A stretch of 21,055 nt of DNA, taken from NCBI GenBank assembly GCA_029266015.1, contig JAJUFK010000006.1, positions 1 to 21,055 on the forward strand, in the 5' to 3' direction. The position numbers were made by a program, and so were the translations under genes. The notes beneath the pieces are model-generated. The model saw nothing but the letters and a program-made list of their open reading frames with translations, ran no database searches and was not told the origin of the DNA. Source of the stretch: Bacteroidota bacterium (GTDB lineage: Bacteria; Bacteroidota; Bacteroidia; Bacteroidales; UBA1715). Positions 1-6,952 of this stretch are shown one piece after another (the stretch's first letter is position 1; the number at the start of each line of letters is the position of its first letter).

Positions 1-132
1 ATATATGATTATAATAATCATCGCCCCCATGATGCCTTAGGAGGATTGAGTCCTGTAAAATTTTGCGATTTTTCCCTTAATGGGAGTACTCCCATTAAGG
101 GAAAAGAAATATCTTTATTACATTATAATTAA
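1..132 (+). CDS. IS3-family transposase (OrfB, integrase core), C-terminal fragment
   Basis: Frame 1 is open from the first base and ends at TAA 130-132, giving 43 residues. It begins YDYNNHRPHDALGGLSPVKF, the signature near the end of IS3/IS150-type OrfB transposases (YN..RPH.ALGGLTP), which lies in the last part of the rve/DDE integrase core around the final catalytic Glu region. The enzyme cuts and joins the IS ends through a circular intermediate. The DDE residues and OrfA are upstream of the window. The stop codon lies inside the right terminal repeat, which is common in this family. The tail after the signature contains a perfect palindrome (70-105). Confidence 0.88.
   Translation: MYDYNNHRPHDALGGLSPVKFCDFSLNGSTPIKGKEISLLHYN
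70..105. repeat. Perfect 36-base palindrome inside the transposase 3' end
   Basis: Bases 70-87 are the exact reverse complement of 88-105, centred on GGGAGTACTCCC with no loop. As RNA this would form an 18-bp hairpin apart from the few bases needed to turn. No U-run follows on either strand, so it is not a standard terminator. It lies within the coding frame, 18 bases before the terminal repeat. It could limit read-through in or out of the element, or be a structural signal of the IS. Confidence 0.8.
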
Positions 133-217
133 ACACTGTCCTAAAAATGGGGAGCTTGCATCATGAGCTCGCATACGCTCGGTTCAAAAAGGGTTCTCAT
201 CCCTCACATATACAAAA

Positions 218-244
218 AAGGACTACGATATAATCGTAATCCTT
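218..244 (-). terminator. Rho-independent terminator of ssrA
   Basis: On the minus strand, just past the tmRNA 3' end, AAGGA.TACGAT pairs with ATCGTAGTCCTT (one mismatch, C223 against A239) around a three-base loop. TTTTTT follows on that strand (complement of 213-219). Placement 9 bases after the mature 3' end fits tmRNA termination. Confidence 0.8.
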
Positions 245-252
245 CTATTTTG

Positions 253-644
253 TGGAACTGCAGGGATTCGAACCCTGGTCCGGACAAGCATTGCAAATGC
301 TTTCTACATGTGTAGCCGTATTGTTAATTGTAGAGAAAAAACCGGAAATAGGCATCCTATTTTTTCCGTAGCTTGTAATTTTTACATGTATATCCAAGCT
401 CTATACATGCTATCCTTTAATTATTGCACTCCGTGGTCAGACGACTAAAGGCAGGCCTTCTGCGGAATGTCTTGCCAAAGTACCTTGTACAATGTAAAGC
501 TTCAATCTACTGTATTCGATTAAGCAGCAAGAGCGTAATTTGTTTCGCCATTTATTGCTTGAAGATGTGTTTTTACGGGACAAATCTTCATCGCCCGACA
601 TGCTTACATTTCCAATCAACTCCCCGTCAATACCGGTCAGCCCC
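253..644 (-). ncRNA. ssrA: tmRNA (transfer-messenger RNA), 392 nt
   Basis: It rescues ribosomes stalled on broken mRNAs by adding a degradation tag. On the minus strand the RNA begins GGGGCTGACCGGTATTGACG, the conserved tmRNA 5' end, and ends GGGTTCGAATCCCTGCAGTTCCA with the T-loop. GGGGCTG (644-638) pairs with CAGTTCC (260-254) to form the acceptor stem, with two G-U pairs; discriminator A is 253. CCA is not encoded (ACA follows). The tag frame reads from GGC (549-547) to TAA (522-520) and encodes GETNYALAA, close to the Bacteroidota tag GENNYALAA. An apparent alanine anticodon (TGC) near 293 is coincidental. A promoter lies upstream (659-689) and a terminator downstream (218-244). Confidence 0.96.
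520..549 (-). other. tmRNA proteolysis-tag reading frame (GETNYALAA)
   Basis: Ten codons inside ssrA: GGC GAA ACA AAT TAC GCT CTT GCT GCT TAA. With the alanine carried by tmRNA the added tag is AGETNYALAA. The ALAA end is the degron read by ClpXP-type proteases; clpP lies at 12795-13457 in this window. The resume codon GGC fits the pattern in related phyla. Compared with the frequent GENNYALAA tag, position 3 is Thr. Confidence 0.92.
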
Positions 645-658
645 ATTGAATTGTTTTG

Positions 659-689
659 CAAATATAGAATTATTTTGCTCTTCTGTCAA
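659..689 (-). promoter_or_regulatory. Bacteroidota-type promoter of ssrA
   Basis: On the minus strand TTG (689-687) is followed after 20 bases by TATATTTG (666-659), a full match to the Bacteroidota -7 consensus TAnnTTTG with the usual -33 spacing. Transcription would start about 6 bases on, leaving a leader of a few bases before the mature 5' end at 644. Confidence 0.75.
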
Positions 690-754
690 TTATTTATATA
701 CTGCTATACAATTTTTATATATTTTGTCGTTATGTATGTTAATTGAAATTATAT

Positions 755-922
755 ATGCCTATGAATAAAAATTTTACACATTCTCTTCAAAACGCTCAAA
801 AAATCTCCCAAATTCTTACAGGAAATCTTGAATTACGTATTCGATTTCTAAAAGACTACAGTAGAGCGTACACTTGTTTAAAAACAAGTTCTTTATCAAA
901 CCTAGATGTGTTCCTTAATTAG
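755..922 (+). CDS. Possible small protein of 55 residues, unknown function
   Basis: An ATG at 755 (or the third codon, 761) opens a frame to TAG 920-922. The product is basic, with no signal peptide or membrane segment; it begins MPMNKNFTHSLQNAQK and ends TSSLSNLDVFLN. A short palindrome (CCTTAA-TTAG-TTAAGG, 913-928) overlaps the stop, and a strong terminator follows at 944-973, so a plus-strand transcript probably ends here. The only coding evidence is the open frame plus this placement. No family is recognised, and a perfect TAnnTTTG element upstream is lacking. It could instead be a small RNA or nothing. Bases 645-754 otherwise hold only the ssrA promoter. Confidence 0.35.
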   Translation: MPMNKNFTHSLQNAQKISQILTGNLELRIRFLKDYSRAYTCLKTSSLSNLDVFLN

Positions 923-943
923 TTAAGGAGTAAAAAAGTGAGT

Positions 944-973
944 AAAAAGGGTGTCGACATCGATACCCTTTTT
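944..973. terminator. Bidirectional rho-independent terminator
   Basis: GGGTGTCGA (949-957) pairs with TCGATACCC (960-968) across a two-base CA turn. It is flanked by A-run 944-948 and T-run 969-974, so it works on both strands. It separates the 755-922 frame (plus) from the convergent membrane protein gene, whose stop codon it touches. Confidence 0.85.
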
Positions 974-1941
974 TATTTTTTGTAACCGAGTAGTATATAC
1001 GACCCCCAAGCTGTAGGAATAGCTATGTTTATTACCCAAAGCAACATGCTTATTTGAAATACTGTAATTACATGTGTAGTAAACATGCCAAATACCACCA
1101 TAGCTACCGAACCTCGAATTCCAATTTCTCCCATAACCGATGTTGGTATAGCTGTAGTGAAAAAATAGGTAAGAAATACAGAGGTACATAATTCTATGTA
1201 GCTCATTTCAGGTATAAGCATATGTGTTAATATCATAAATTGCCCCGAAAATATTATGTAACGAGCAATGCTGTATAGTAAAACAATGAGTTTATCTGTA
1301 TATGAATACATTCGGTATGTTTTTATAATTGATACAAATGTGTGTCTGCCAAGAATTTTTTTTATGATACGAGCAATAGAGTGTGATTGCATTATTACAA
1401 AATAGAGTATAATGCTTATAACTAATACTATACTTGCTATATAACCGGCATTGTTTATAATACCTGTTGGTTTAGCAAATGCTATGTATAAAAAAAATCC
1501 AACTATTCCAAACATTATGGTTGTTACAAGCTGAATAATACTACCAAGTAATGTTGCTAACATGGTTTTTTTCTTATGCTTCTGTAAAACTATTGAGCGT
1601 CCGCCAATTTCACCAACTCTATTGGGGGTGACAAGAGCCAAAGGCATACCGGCACATACAGCCTGTATTGATGTATATAGTGATATAGGTTGTATTTTTT
1701 GTGCCAAATATTGCCATTTAAGTGCTTCTAAAGTCCAATTGGCTACCATAAGTATTATTACAAATACTATTGTGTAGTATGAAAAATTAGGATTGTTATA
1801 TATAAGTAAAGCATCGTGAGGCATTGATGTAATTTTATAAAAAACATACCACCATGCTCCTAGTATTATACTAATTTTAAGGGCAAGCAAACCGAATTTT
1901 TGAAATACCTTTATATTTTGTAATTGTACTTTTTGAATCAT
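973..1941 (-). CDS. Flippase-like integral membrane protein (LPG synthase TM / UPF0104 family)
   Basis: A 322-residue, very hydrophobic protein with roughly eight membrane segments. The conserved family piece is seen as ANWTLEALKW followed by AGMPLALVTPNRVGEIGGR, with the NR.GE..GR motif of the lysylphosphatidylglycerol synthase TM region family (PF03706, AglD/MprF flippase domain). No soluble aminoacyl-transfer domain is attached, so it is not a full MprF. Relatives are thought to move lipid-linked molecules across the inner membrane; the substrate is unknown. I chose ATG 1941 (MIQKVQLQN) because the longer frame to 2049 overlaps the divergent rsmA start. It shares a 69-base divergent upstream region with rsmA. 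Confidence 0.8.
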   Translation of the reverse strand: MIQKVQLQNIKVFQKFGLLALKISIILGAWWYVFYKITSMPHDALLIYNNPNFSYYTIVFVIILMVANWTLEALKWQYLAQKIQPISLYTSIQAVCAGMPLALVTPNRVGEIGGRSIVLQKHKKKTMLATLLGSIIQLVTTIMFGIVGFFLYIAFAKPTGIINNAGYIASIVLVISIILYFVIMQSHSIARIIKKILGRHTFVSIIKTYRMYSYTDKLIVLLYSIARYIIFSGQFMILTHMLIPEMSYIELCTSVFLTYFFTTAIPTSVMGEIGIRGSVAMVVFGMFTTHVITVFQISMLLWVINIAIPTAWGSYILLGYKK

Positions 1942-2010
1942 ACATGTAAAAAAACACAAATTAATTTGATATTCATAAACATAATTGTTTTTTTTGCTAA
2001 AAATTAAAAA

Positions 2011-2793
2011 ATGAATACTGTAAAAGCAAAAAAAAGTTTTGGACAACACTTTTTAAAAAGTACCGATATTGCCCAAAAAATAGCCGAACAGAGTTTACAA
2101 CATTCGTGTACTCAGTTTTTAGAAATAGGACCGGGTATGGGTATGCTTACACAGTTTTTTGTTGACAAACCTATTGATTTTAAAGTGATTGAGGTTGATA
2201 ATGAATCGGTTGATTATTTATTGACTCACAATATAATAAAACCACAACAATGTATTCATGCTGATTTTTTGCGAATTTCAGTACCCGATATTTTTTCTCG
2301 TTCTCAATATTGCATAATAGGGAATTTTCCTTATAATATTTCAAGTCAAATTGTATTTAAAATTATAGAACACCGTGAATTTATTCCCGGTATGACCGGA
2401 ATGTTTCAACGTGAAGTTGCACGAAGAATATGTTCACCAAAGGGTAGCAAAGAATATGGAATACTATCGGTATTGGTGCAAGCATTTTATACTACCGAAT
2501 ATCATTTTACGCTTGATGAACATGATTTTATACCCCCACCAAAGGTAAAATCGGGTGTTATTTCGTTGTATAGAAAAGCAAATTATAGTTTGCCTTGCGA
2601 TGAAAAACTATTTGTAGAAGTGGTAAAAACCGGATTTAACCAACGAAGAAAAACATTGAATAATTCATTGAAGAAAATATTAGGCGATGCTAAATTACCT
2701 GTTGAAATAGGACTTAAACGTCCCGAACAATTAGGAGTAGAGGATTTTATTCAACTTACAAAGTTTATTGCTCAATTGCCACATAAACAATAA
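2011..2793 (+). CDS. rsmA: 16S rRNA (adenine1518-N6/adenine1519-N6)-dimethyltransferase
   Basis: This 260-residue KsgA/RsmA dimethylates two adjacent adenines in helix 45 of 16S rRNA during late 30S maturation, using S-adenosylmethionine. It has the N-terminal KKSFGQHFL (7-15), the SAM-binding EIGPGMG (38-44), an acidic ribose-contacting E61/D63, and the catalytic NFPY (105-108; the family usually has N-L-P-Y/F). The C-terminal helical domain contains FNQRRKTLNNSLK. Length is typical and the ATG is well supported by FGQHFL spacing. It is divergent from the flippase-like gene and convergent with the SemiSWEET gene, with four bases between stops. Confidence 0.97.
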   Translation: MNTVKAKKSFGQHFLKSTDIAQKIAEQSLQHSCTQFLEIGPGMGMLTQFFVDKPIDFKVIEVDNESVDYLLTHNIIKPQQCIHADFLRISVPDIFSRSQYCIIGNFPYNISSQIVFKIIEHREFIPGMTGMFQREVARRICSPKGSKEYGILSVLVQAFYTTEYHFTLDEHDFIPPPKVKSGVISLYRKANYSLPCDEKLFVEVVKTGFNQRRKTLNNSLKKILGDAKLPVEIGLKRPEQLGVEDFIQLTKFIAQLPHKQ

Positions 2794-2797
2794 TTTA

Positions 2798-3046
2798 CTA
2801 CTTCTCCTTTAATTTGTAATATAAAATAATAGATGCAAGTACAATTGTTATACTGTTTGCAATAATCATAGGAATATTGCGCAACCAAATTCCATAAACC
2901 AACCACAATACAACTCCTGCCGAAAAAATCACATACATCTGCAATGAAATACTGTGAGTATCTTTTGTTTTTATTACTTGCAACGCTTGTGGAACAAACG
3001 AAAGTGTGGTGAGAAATGCCGCACAATAACCAATTAATTCTATCAT
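2798..3046 (-). CDS. SemiSWEET-family sugar transporter (PQ-loop/MtN3 type)
   Basis: An 82-residue protein of three membrane helices, the size of bacterial SemiSWEETs, which act as homodimers to pass small sugars along their gradient. Helix 1 carries the hinge PQ pair (SFVPQ, 16-20). The linker TKDTHSISLQMY (28-38) and helix 2 with FSAGVVLWLVYG (41-52) match the family, and IIANSITIVL (61-70) is helix 3 with the conserved Asn. The start at 3046 leaves only 11 bases before the divergent DUF3820 gene if that starts at 3058. Transported sugar cannot be read from the sequence. Confidence 0.9.
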   Translation of the reverse strand: MIELIGYCAAFLTTLSFVPQALQVIKTKDTHSISLQMYVIFSAGVVLWLVYGIWLRNIPMIIANSITIVLASIILYYKLKEK

Positions 3047-3057
3047 ATCATGTAAAA

Positions 3058-3327
3058 ATGTTTACCTTTACAAATAAATTAAAAAAAATTGGACGAATGC
3101 ATTTTGAACCTCACAATTTAATAGATTTAGTTACAACAAAAATGCCTTATGGTAAATATCAAGGTACTCCAATATATAAATTACCCGAATTTTATTTAGT
3201 TTGGTATCATCAAAAAGGGTATCCGCAGGGTAAAATTGGTGCATTGCTTGCACTTATGTACGAAATTCAACTCAATGGATTGGAATACATGTTACAACCC
3301 ATTATTTCTAAATACAAAACAGTATAA
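3058..3327 (+). CDS. DUF3820 family protein (PF12843, 'quorum-sensing-regulated virulence factor' type)
   Basis: An 89-residue cytoplasmic protein. MPYGKYQGTPIYKLPEFYL and the following WYHQKGYPQGKIG, then LALMYEIQLNGLEYML, match the compact DUF3820 family, which is common in Bacteroidota and Proteobacteria. The Pfam name comes from a Pseudomonas homologue and should not be taken as a function here. ATG 3058 is chosen; an upstream in-frame ATG (3016) lies inside the divergent SemiSWEET gene. ATG 3097 (MHFEPHNL) is a plausible alternative that fits the core domain and leaves more room for promoters. It lies 14 bases upstream of rlmH and is probably co-transcribed with it. Confidence 0.82.
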   Translation: MFTFTNKLKKIGRMHFEPHNLIDLVTTKMPYGKYQGTPIYKLPEFYLVWYHQKGYPQGKIGALLALMYEIQLNGLEYMLQPIISKYKTV

Positions 3328-3341
3328 TACTATAAAGCACC

Positions 3342-3818
3342 ATGTTAAAAATAACACTTTTAGTAGTTGGTAAAACAACCGATGAATATTTAAAACAAGG
3401 TATACAGGTGTATATGGAACGATTACGGCATTTTTGTAATTTTTCGATAATAGAAATCCCGGAGTTGCAAGTAACATCTAAAGTTTCGCACACTGAAATT
3501 AAAAAGAAAGAAGGGGATATTATAATGTCAAAAATTCCTCGTAATGCTCGAGTTTTTTTGCTCGATGAACAAGGTAAACAGTATGCATCACGTCAGTTTG
3601 CAACTTTAGTTGACAATGCTATGCAAACTTCGGTTAAAGAATTGTTTTTTGTTGTTGGCGGGGCTTTTGGCTTTTCAGATGAAGTTTATGCAAGGTATTC
3701 TTCAAAAATTTCATTTTCTGCTATGACGTTTTCACATCAAATGATTCGATTATTTTTTGTAGAACAAATATATAGAGCGTTCTCAATTATAAACGGTTTA
3801 CCGTATCATCATGATTAA
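3342..3818 (+). CDS. rlmH: 23S rRNA (pseudouridine1915-N3)-methyltransferase RlmH
   Basis: This 158-residue SPOUT-class enzyme methylates pseudouridine 1915 in helix 69 of 23S rRNA on assembled ribosomes. The family marks are all present: LLVVGKT (6-12) at the N-terminus, LLDEQGKQ (73-80), the knotted SAM site VVGGAFGF (104-111), and a C-terminal SHQMIRL, EQIYRAFSI and YHHD end, where the tail helps catalysis. Length is typical (about 155-160). It follows the DUF3820 gene closely. The target pseudouridines are made by RluD, not by the pseudouridine synthase encoded downstream. Confidence 0.96.
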   Translation: MLKITLLVVGKTTDEYLKQGIQVYMERLRHFCNFSIIEIPELQVTSKVSHTEIKKKEGDIIMSKIPRNARVFLLDEQGKQYASRQFATLVDNAMQTSVKELFFVVGGAFGFSDEVYARYSSKISFSAMTFSHQMIRLFFVEQIYRAFSIINGLPYHHD

Positions 3819-3889
3819 TAATTAAAAATAGGAGAGATTCAATTACGCTGTTTGCTTTTTAAATTCTTATAATAGATGAATAAAAATTG

Positions 3890-3897
3890 TATCTTTG
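3890..3897 (+). promoter_or_regulatory. -7 promoter element (TATCTTTG) before the pseudouridine synthase gene
   Basis: TATCTTTG is a full TAnnTTTG match, 19 bases before ATG 3917. No clear TTG sits at -33. It overlaps an in-frame ATG at 3887, which argues that translation starts at 3917. It would drive the operon of pseudouridine synthase, era, pyrD and GH5. Confidence 0.6.
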
Positions 3898-3916
3898 TCA
3901 AAATTTTTCGATACAT

Positions 3917-5014
3917 ATGGCAGAAAAACAAAAACGTACACGTATAGTTGTAGCAAAAAAACAAGACGACTCATCATACGTGCCAAAAAAAACGGGTAAT
4001 ACGCTTGAGCGTTCCAATTTTACAAGTAAATTTGAAAAAAAGCAAGGACTTTCATCAAAATCAGAGTCATCTGAATATTCTGCGCAATCGCAAAATCGTA
4101 ATTATGTAAAACAACCAATACATACATTCTCACAAAAAAATAGTAGAAAAACACTGCATGGTGATGAACAATTTGATGCCAAACAAAGAAAATCAAAAAA
4201 TAGTGATTTTGAATCAAAACAAAGGTATCAAAAACAAAAAACTAACAGTACTTTTTCTCAATCTCACAAGCCCGATGTACAATCAAAAAGTGACAATGAA
4301 CCAATTCGTTTAAACAGATTTATTGCCAATGCCGGAGTATGTTCTCGTCGCGAGGCCGATGAATTAATTGCAAGCGGAATTATATCTGTAAATGGTTCAA
4401 TTGTTACTGAAATGGGCTATAAAGTTCAAAGAACTGATAAGGTTTTGATGAATGGAAAAGAATTGGTTTCGCAAAAAAAAGTATATATATTACTTAATAA
4501 ACCCAAAGATTGTATAACAACCAAACACGACCCCGAAGGTAGACGAACCGTGTTTGATTATATACAAGGTGCATGTGCCGAAAATGTAGAACCTGTAGGG
4601 CGTCTAGATAGAAATACAACCGGAGTTTTGTTGTTTACCAATGATGGAGAATTAACTGAAAAAATCTTACATCCACGGTACAATAAAATGAAGATTTATC
4701 ATGCTTTTTTAGATAAAAATCTTAAACTCGACGATTTTCAATCTATTTCAGAAGGTGTTGAATTAGAAGATGGATTGGTTGAAGTTGATGACTTACAATA
4801 TGTAAATGCTCAGGATAAATCGCAAATAGGAATTCAAATTCATTCGGGCAAAAATCATGTGGTAAAACGAATTTTCGAAAAATTCGGATATACAGTTGAA
4901 AAATTAGATAGAGTTTATTTTGCAGGTCTAACCAAAAAAAATTTACCACGTGGTAAATGGCGATTTTTAACACGTGCCGAAGTTGCTATATTAAAACAAG
5001 GTGCGTATGAATAA
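3917..5014 (+). CDS. rRNA pseudouridine synthase, RsuA/RluB/E/F family, with long basic N-terminal extension
   Basis: The product is 365 residues. Residues 1-128 are a low-complexity tract rich in Lys, Gln and Ser. An S4 RNA-binding domain follows (about 131-186, LNRFIANAGVCSRREADELI), then the RsuA-family catalytic domain (about 188-365). The catalytic Asp is D231 in EPVGRLDRNTTGVLLFTNDG. It isomerises uridine in rRNA; by similarity it is closest to RluB-type enzymes acting on helix 80-89 of 23S rRNA, but RluB, RluE, RluF and RsuA are hard to separate by eye. The start at 3917 is preferred over 3887 because a promoter element lies between. Its stop overlaps the era start by 8 bases. Confidence 0.88.
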   Translation: MAEKQKRTRIVVAKKQDDSSYVPKKTGNTLERSNFTSKFEKKQGLSSKSESSEYSAQSQNRNYVKQPIHTFSQKNSRKTLHGDEQFDAKQRKSKNSDFESKQRYQKQKTNSTFSQSHKPDVQSKSDNEPIRLNRFIANAGVCSRREADELIASGIISVNGSIVTEMGYKVQRTDKVLMNGKELVSQKKVYILLNKPKDCITTKHDPEGRRTVFDYIQGACAENVEPVGRLDRNTTGVLLFTNDGELTEKILHPRYNKMKIYHAFLDKNLKLDDFQSISEGVELEDGLVEVDDLQYVNAQDKSQIGIQIHSGKNHVVKRIFEKFGYTVEKLDRVYFAGLTKKNLPRGKWRFLTRAEVAILKQGAYE

Positions 5015-5900
5015 ATTACAACATAAATCAGGTTTTGTTAATATTGTAGGTAATCCAAATGTTGGAAAATCTACCTTGATGAATGAATTGGTTGGCGAGA
5101 GAATTTCAATAATTACCAATAAATCGCAAACTACCCGCCATAGAATAATGGGAATTGTAAATACCGATGACTACCAAATTGTGTTTTCTGATACCCCGGG
5201 TGTTTTAAAACCATTGTATAAACTGCAAGAGTCTATGCGTAAATTTTCGGAATCGGCGTTGGTTGATGCAGATGTAATGTTGTATATAACAGATATTTAT
5301 GAAACTCCCGATAAAAATGAAGATTTTTTGCAAAAAGTAGCAAAACTTTCATCGCCAATATTGCTTATTATCAATAAAATAGATCTTACAAATCAAGAAA
5401 AGCTTACCACAATAGTTCAAACATGGGAGCAACGCTTACCGCATGCCGAAATTATTCCATGTTCGGCACTTACTAAATTTAATGTTCAATATATTTTAAA
5501 GCGGATAGTAGAATTGCTTCCTATAGGTCCGCCATATTATGATAAAGATGCGTTGACCGATAAACCGCTCCGTTTTTTTGTTTCGGAAATCATACGCGAA
5601 AAAATATTATTGTATTATCAAAAAGAAATACCGTATTCTACAGAAGTGGTAATTGAAGAATACAAAGAAGAACCCACACGAGATATAATACGTGCCGTAA
5701 TTTTAGTAAACAGAGATTCGCAACGAGGAATTGTAATAGGAAATAAAGGCGCTGCAATCAAAAAATTAGGTATAGAATCACGTTTGGAAATAGAAAAATT
5801 TGTACAAAAAAAAGTTCATTTAGAATTATTTGTTAAAGTAAGTAAAGATTGGCGCGACAATGAATCGTTGCTTAAACAATTTGGTTATAATATATTATAA
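5007..5900 (+). CDS. era: GTPase Era
   Basis: This 297-residue protein binds the 3' end of 16S rRNA and acts in 30S assembly, cycling with GTP. G1 is GNPNVGKST (15-23), the switch I Thr lies in SQTTRH (40-45), G3 is DTPG (62-65) and G4 is NKID (123-126); G5-like CSAL follows. The C-terminal KH domain contains AVILVNRDSQRG and IVIGNKGAAIKKLG, the GxxG-type RNA loop. ATG 5007 lies in ATGAATAA, which also ends the upstream gene, so translational coupling is likely. A GTG at 5001 in frame is a less likely start. Confidence 0.97.
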   Translation: MNKLQHKSGFVNIVGNPNVGKSTLMNELVGERISIITNKSQTTRHRIMGIVNTDDYQIVFSDTPGVLKPLYKLQESMRKFSESALVDADVMLYITDIYETPDKNEDFLQKVAKLSSPILLIINKIDLTNQEKLTTIVQTWEQRLPHAEIIPCSALTKFNVQYILKRIVELLPIGPPYYDKDALTDKPLRFFVSEIIREKILLYYQKEIPYSTEVVIEEYKEEPTRDIIRAVILVNRDSQRGIVIGNKGAAIKKLGIESRLEIEKFVQKKVHLELFVKVSKDWRDNESLLKQFGYNIL

Positions 5901-5904
5901 GCGT

Positions 5905-6951
5905 ATGTCAGTATATTCATCATTTATTCGCCCTGTATTATTTTTGTTTAAACCGGAAACAGTTCATAATTTTACTATAGAGTATTTACACATATTGAGT
6001 AAAATTCCATTTGCTTCTGCAATTATTCGTAAAGCGTATCCTATACCTCAATCAAAAGAGTTAGAACGTACCGTGTGTGGAATTACCTTTCCTCACCCTG
6101 TTGGTTTGGCTGCGGGACTCGATAAAAATGCCAAAGCTTACAAAATGTTTGGTGCTATGGGGTTTGCATTTGTTGAGGTAGGTACTGTTACCCCCAAAGC
6201 TCAACCGGGCAATCCGCTTCCGCGTTTATTCAGATTACCAAAAGATAAAGCTATAATAAATCGTATGGGATTTAATAATTACGGTGTGCAATATATGGTA
6301 CGTAAACTCAAAAAACGTAACACTAATATAATAATAGGAGGTAATATTGGAAAAAATAAAGTTACTCCCAATGAAAATGCTACAGCTGATTATGTTACTT
6401 GTTTTGAAGCATTGTATGATTATGTAGATTATTTTGTGGTAAATGTAAGTTCACCTAATACGCCTAATTTACGTGAATTGCAAGATAAAAAACCATTGAC
6501 AGAATTGCTTGAAACATTAATGTATGAAAATAAGCAAAAACCAAAGCAAAAACCAATTTTCTTAAAAATAGCACCAGATGTAACACATAGTCAACTAGAT
6601 GATATAATAGAAATAGTTACAAAAACAAAAATTGCCGGTATAGTTGCAACTAATACTACTATTACTCGTAATAATCTTACATATTCAAAAGAATATATTG
6701 AAAATATTGGAGCAGGAGGGCTTAGTGGAGCACCTGAAACAGCTATGTCTACTGAAGTAATTCGGTATTTACATACCAAATCAAATGGTGCATTCCCTAT
6801 CATTGGTGTTGGAGGAATTATGACTCCAGAAGATGCATACGAAAAATTGCAAGCAGGAGCAAGTTTGATTCAATTGTATAGTGGCTTTATTTACGAAGGA
6901 CCTTCTTTGATACAGAGAATTTGTTATTATATATTACAAAAACAAAAATAA
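5905..6951 (+). CDS. pyrD: Dihydroorotate dehydrogenase (quinone), class 2
   Basis: This 348-residue enzyme carries out the fourth step of pyrimidine synthesis, dihydroorotate to orotate, passing electrons through FMN to membrane quinone. The N-terminal amphipathic segment with FKPETVHNFTIEYL (15-28) is specific to class 2. FMN and substrate motifs are PVGLAAGLDKNAK (65-77), EVGTVTPKAQPGNP (91-104) and INRMGFNNYG (118-127). The catalytic base is Ser183 in NVSSPNTPNLR (class 2 uses Ser, class 1 Cys). GVGGI and the phosphate-binding ASLIQLYSGFIYEGP close the barrel. The first in-frame ATG (5860) lies inside era; ATG 5905 leaves a 4-base gap and gives the expected N-terminus. Confidence 0.96.
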   Translation: MSVYSSFIRPVLFLFKPETVHNFTIEYLHILSKIPFASAIIRKAYPIPQSKELERTVCGITFPHPVGLAAGLDKNAKAYKMFGAMGFAFVEVGTVTPKAQPGNPLPRLFRLPKDKAIINRMGFNNYGVQYMVRKLKKRNTNIIIGGNIGKNKVTPNENATADYVTCFEALYDYVDYFVVNVSSPNTPNLRELQDKKPLTELLETLMYENKQKPKQKPIFLKIAPDVTHSQLDDIIEIVTKTKIAGIVATNTTITRNNLTYSKEYIENIGAGGLSGAPETAMSTEVIRYLHTKSNGAFPIIGVGGIMTPEDAYEKLQAGASLIQLYSGFIYEGPSLIQRICYYILQKQK

Positions 6952-6952
6952 T

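Larger units (their letters stand above)
1..160 (+). mobile_element. Right end of an IS3-family insertion sequence (5' part outside window)
   Basis: The window opens inside a transposase reading frame and the element runs to its terminal repeat. The outer 38 bases (123-160) end in CA and match the reverse complement of 21018-21055 at 36 of 38 positions, as expected for the imperfect terminal inverted repeats of one IS. IS3-family ends conventionally run TG...CA, which fits both edges. The bases just outside (TCATG at 161) do not match those outside the other end (GTTAC ending at 21017), so the two ends do not bracket a single target duplication. The 57 bases between the IS and the tmRNA terminator (161-217) hold nothing I recognise. 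Confidence 0.85.

Noticed and set aside
152..174. Imperfect direct repeat GAGCTTGCAT / GAGCTCGCAT across the IS right end
   Set aside because: Only nine of ten bases match and the similarity stops there. It is too short to claim a second IS end or a target duplication.
253..325. tRNA-Ala-like sequence with TGC in an apparent anticodon loop (minus strand)
   Set aside because: The upstream part does not form a D-arm or a matching 5' acceptor strand. The 3' half pairs with GGGGCTG at 644, and the tag frame between them shows it is tmRNA.
424..768. Open frames on both strands across ssrA
   Set aside because: They overlap the structured tmRNA and its promoter, and their products look like no protein family.
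1942..2049. Longer N-terminus of the flippase-like protein
   Set aside because: It would overlap the rsmA start on the other strand and adds a poorly structured Phe/Lys/Asn-rich stretch not expected in the family.
3887..3916. Upstream ATG start for the pseudouridine synthase
   Set aside because: It lies within the TATCTTTG promoter element. ATG 3917 is the next in-frame start and is preceded by a plausible leader.
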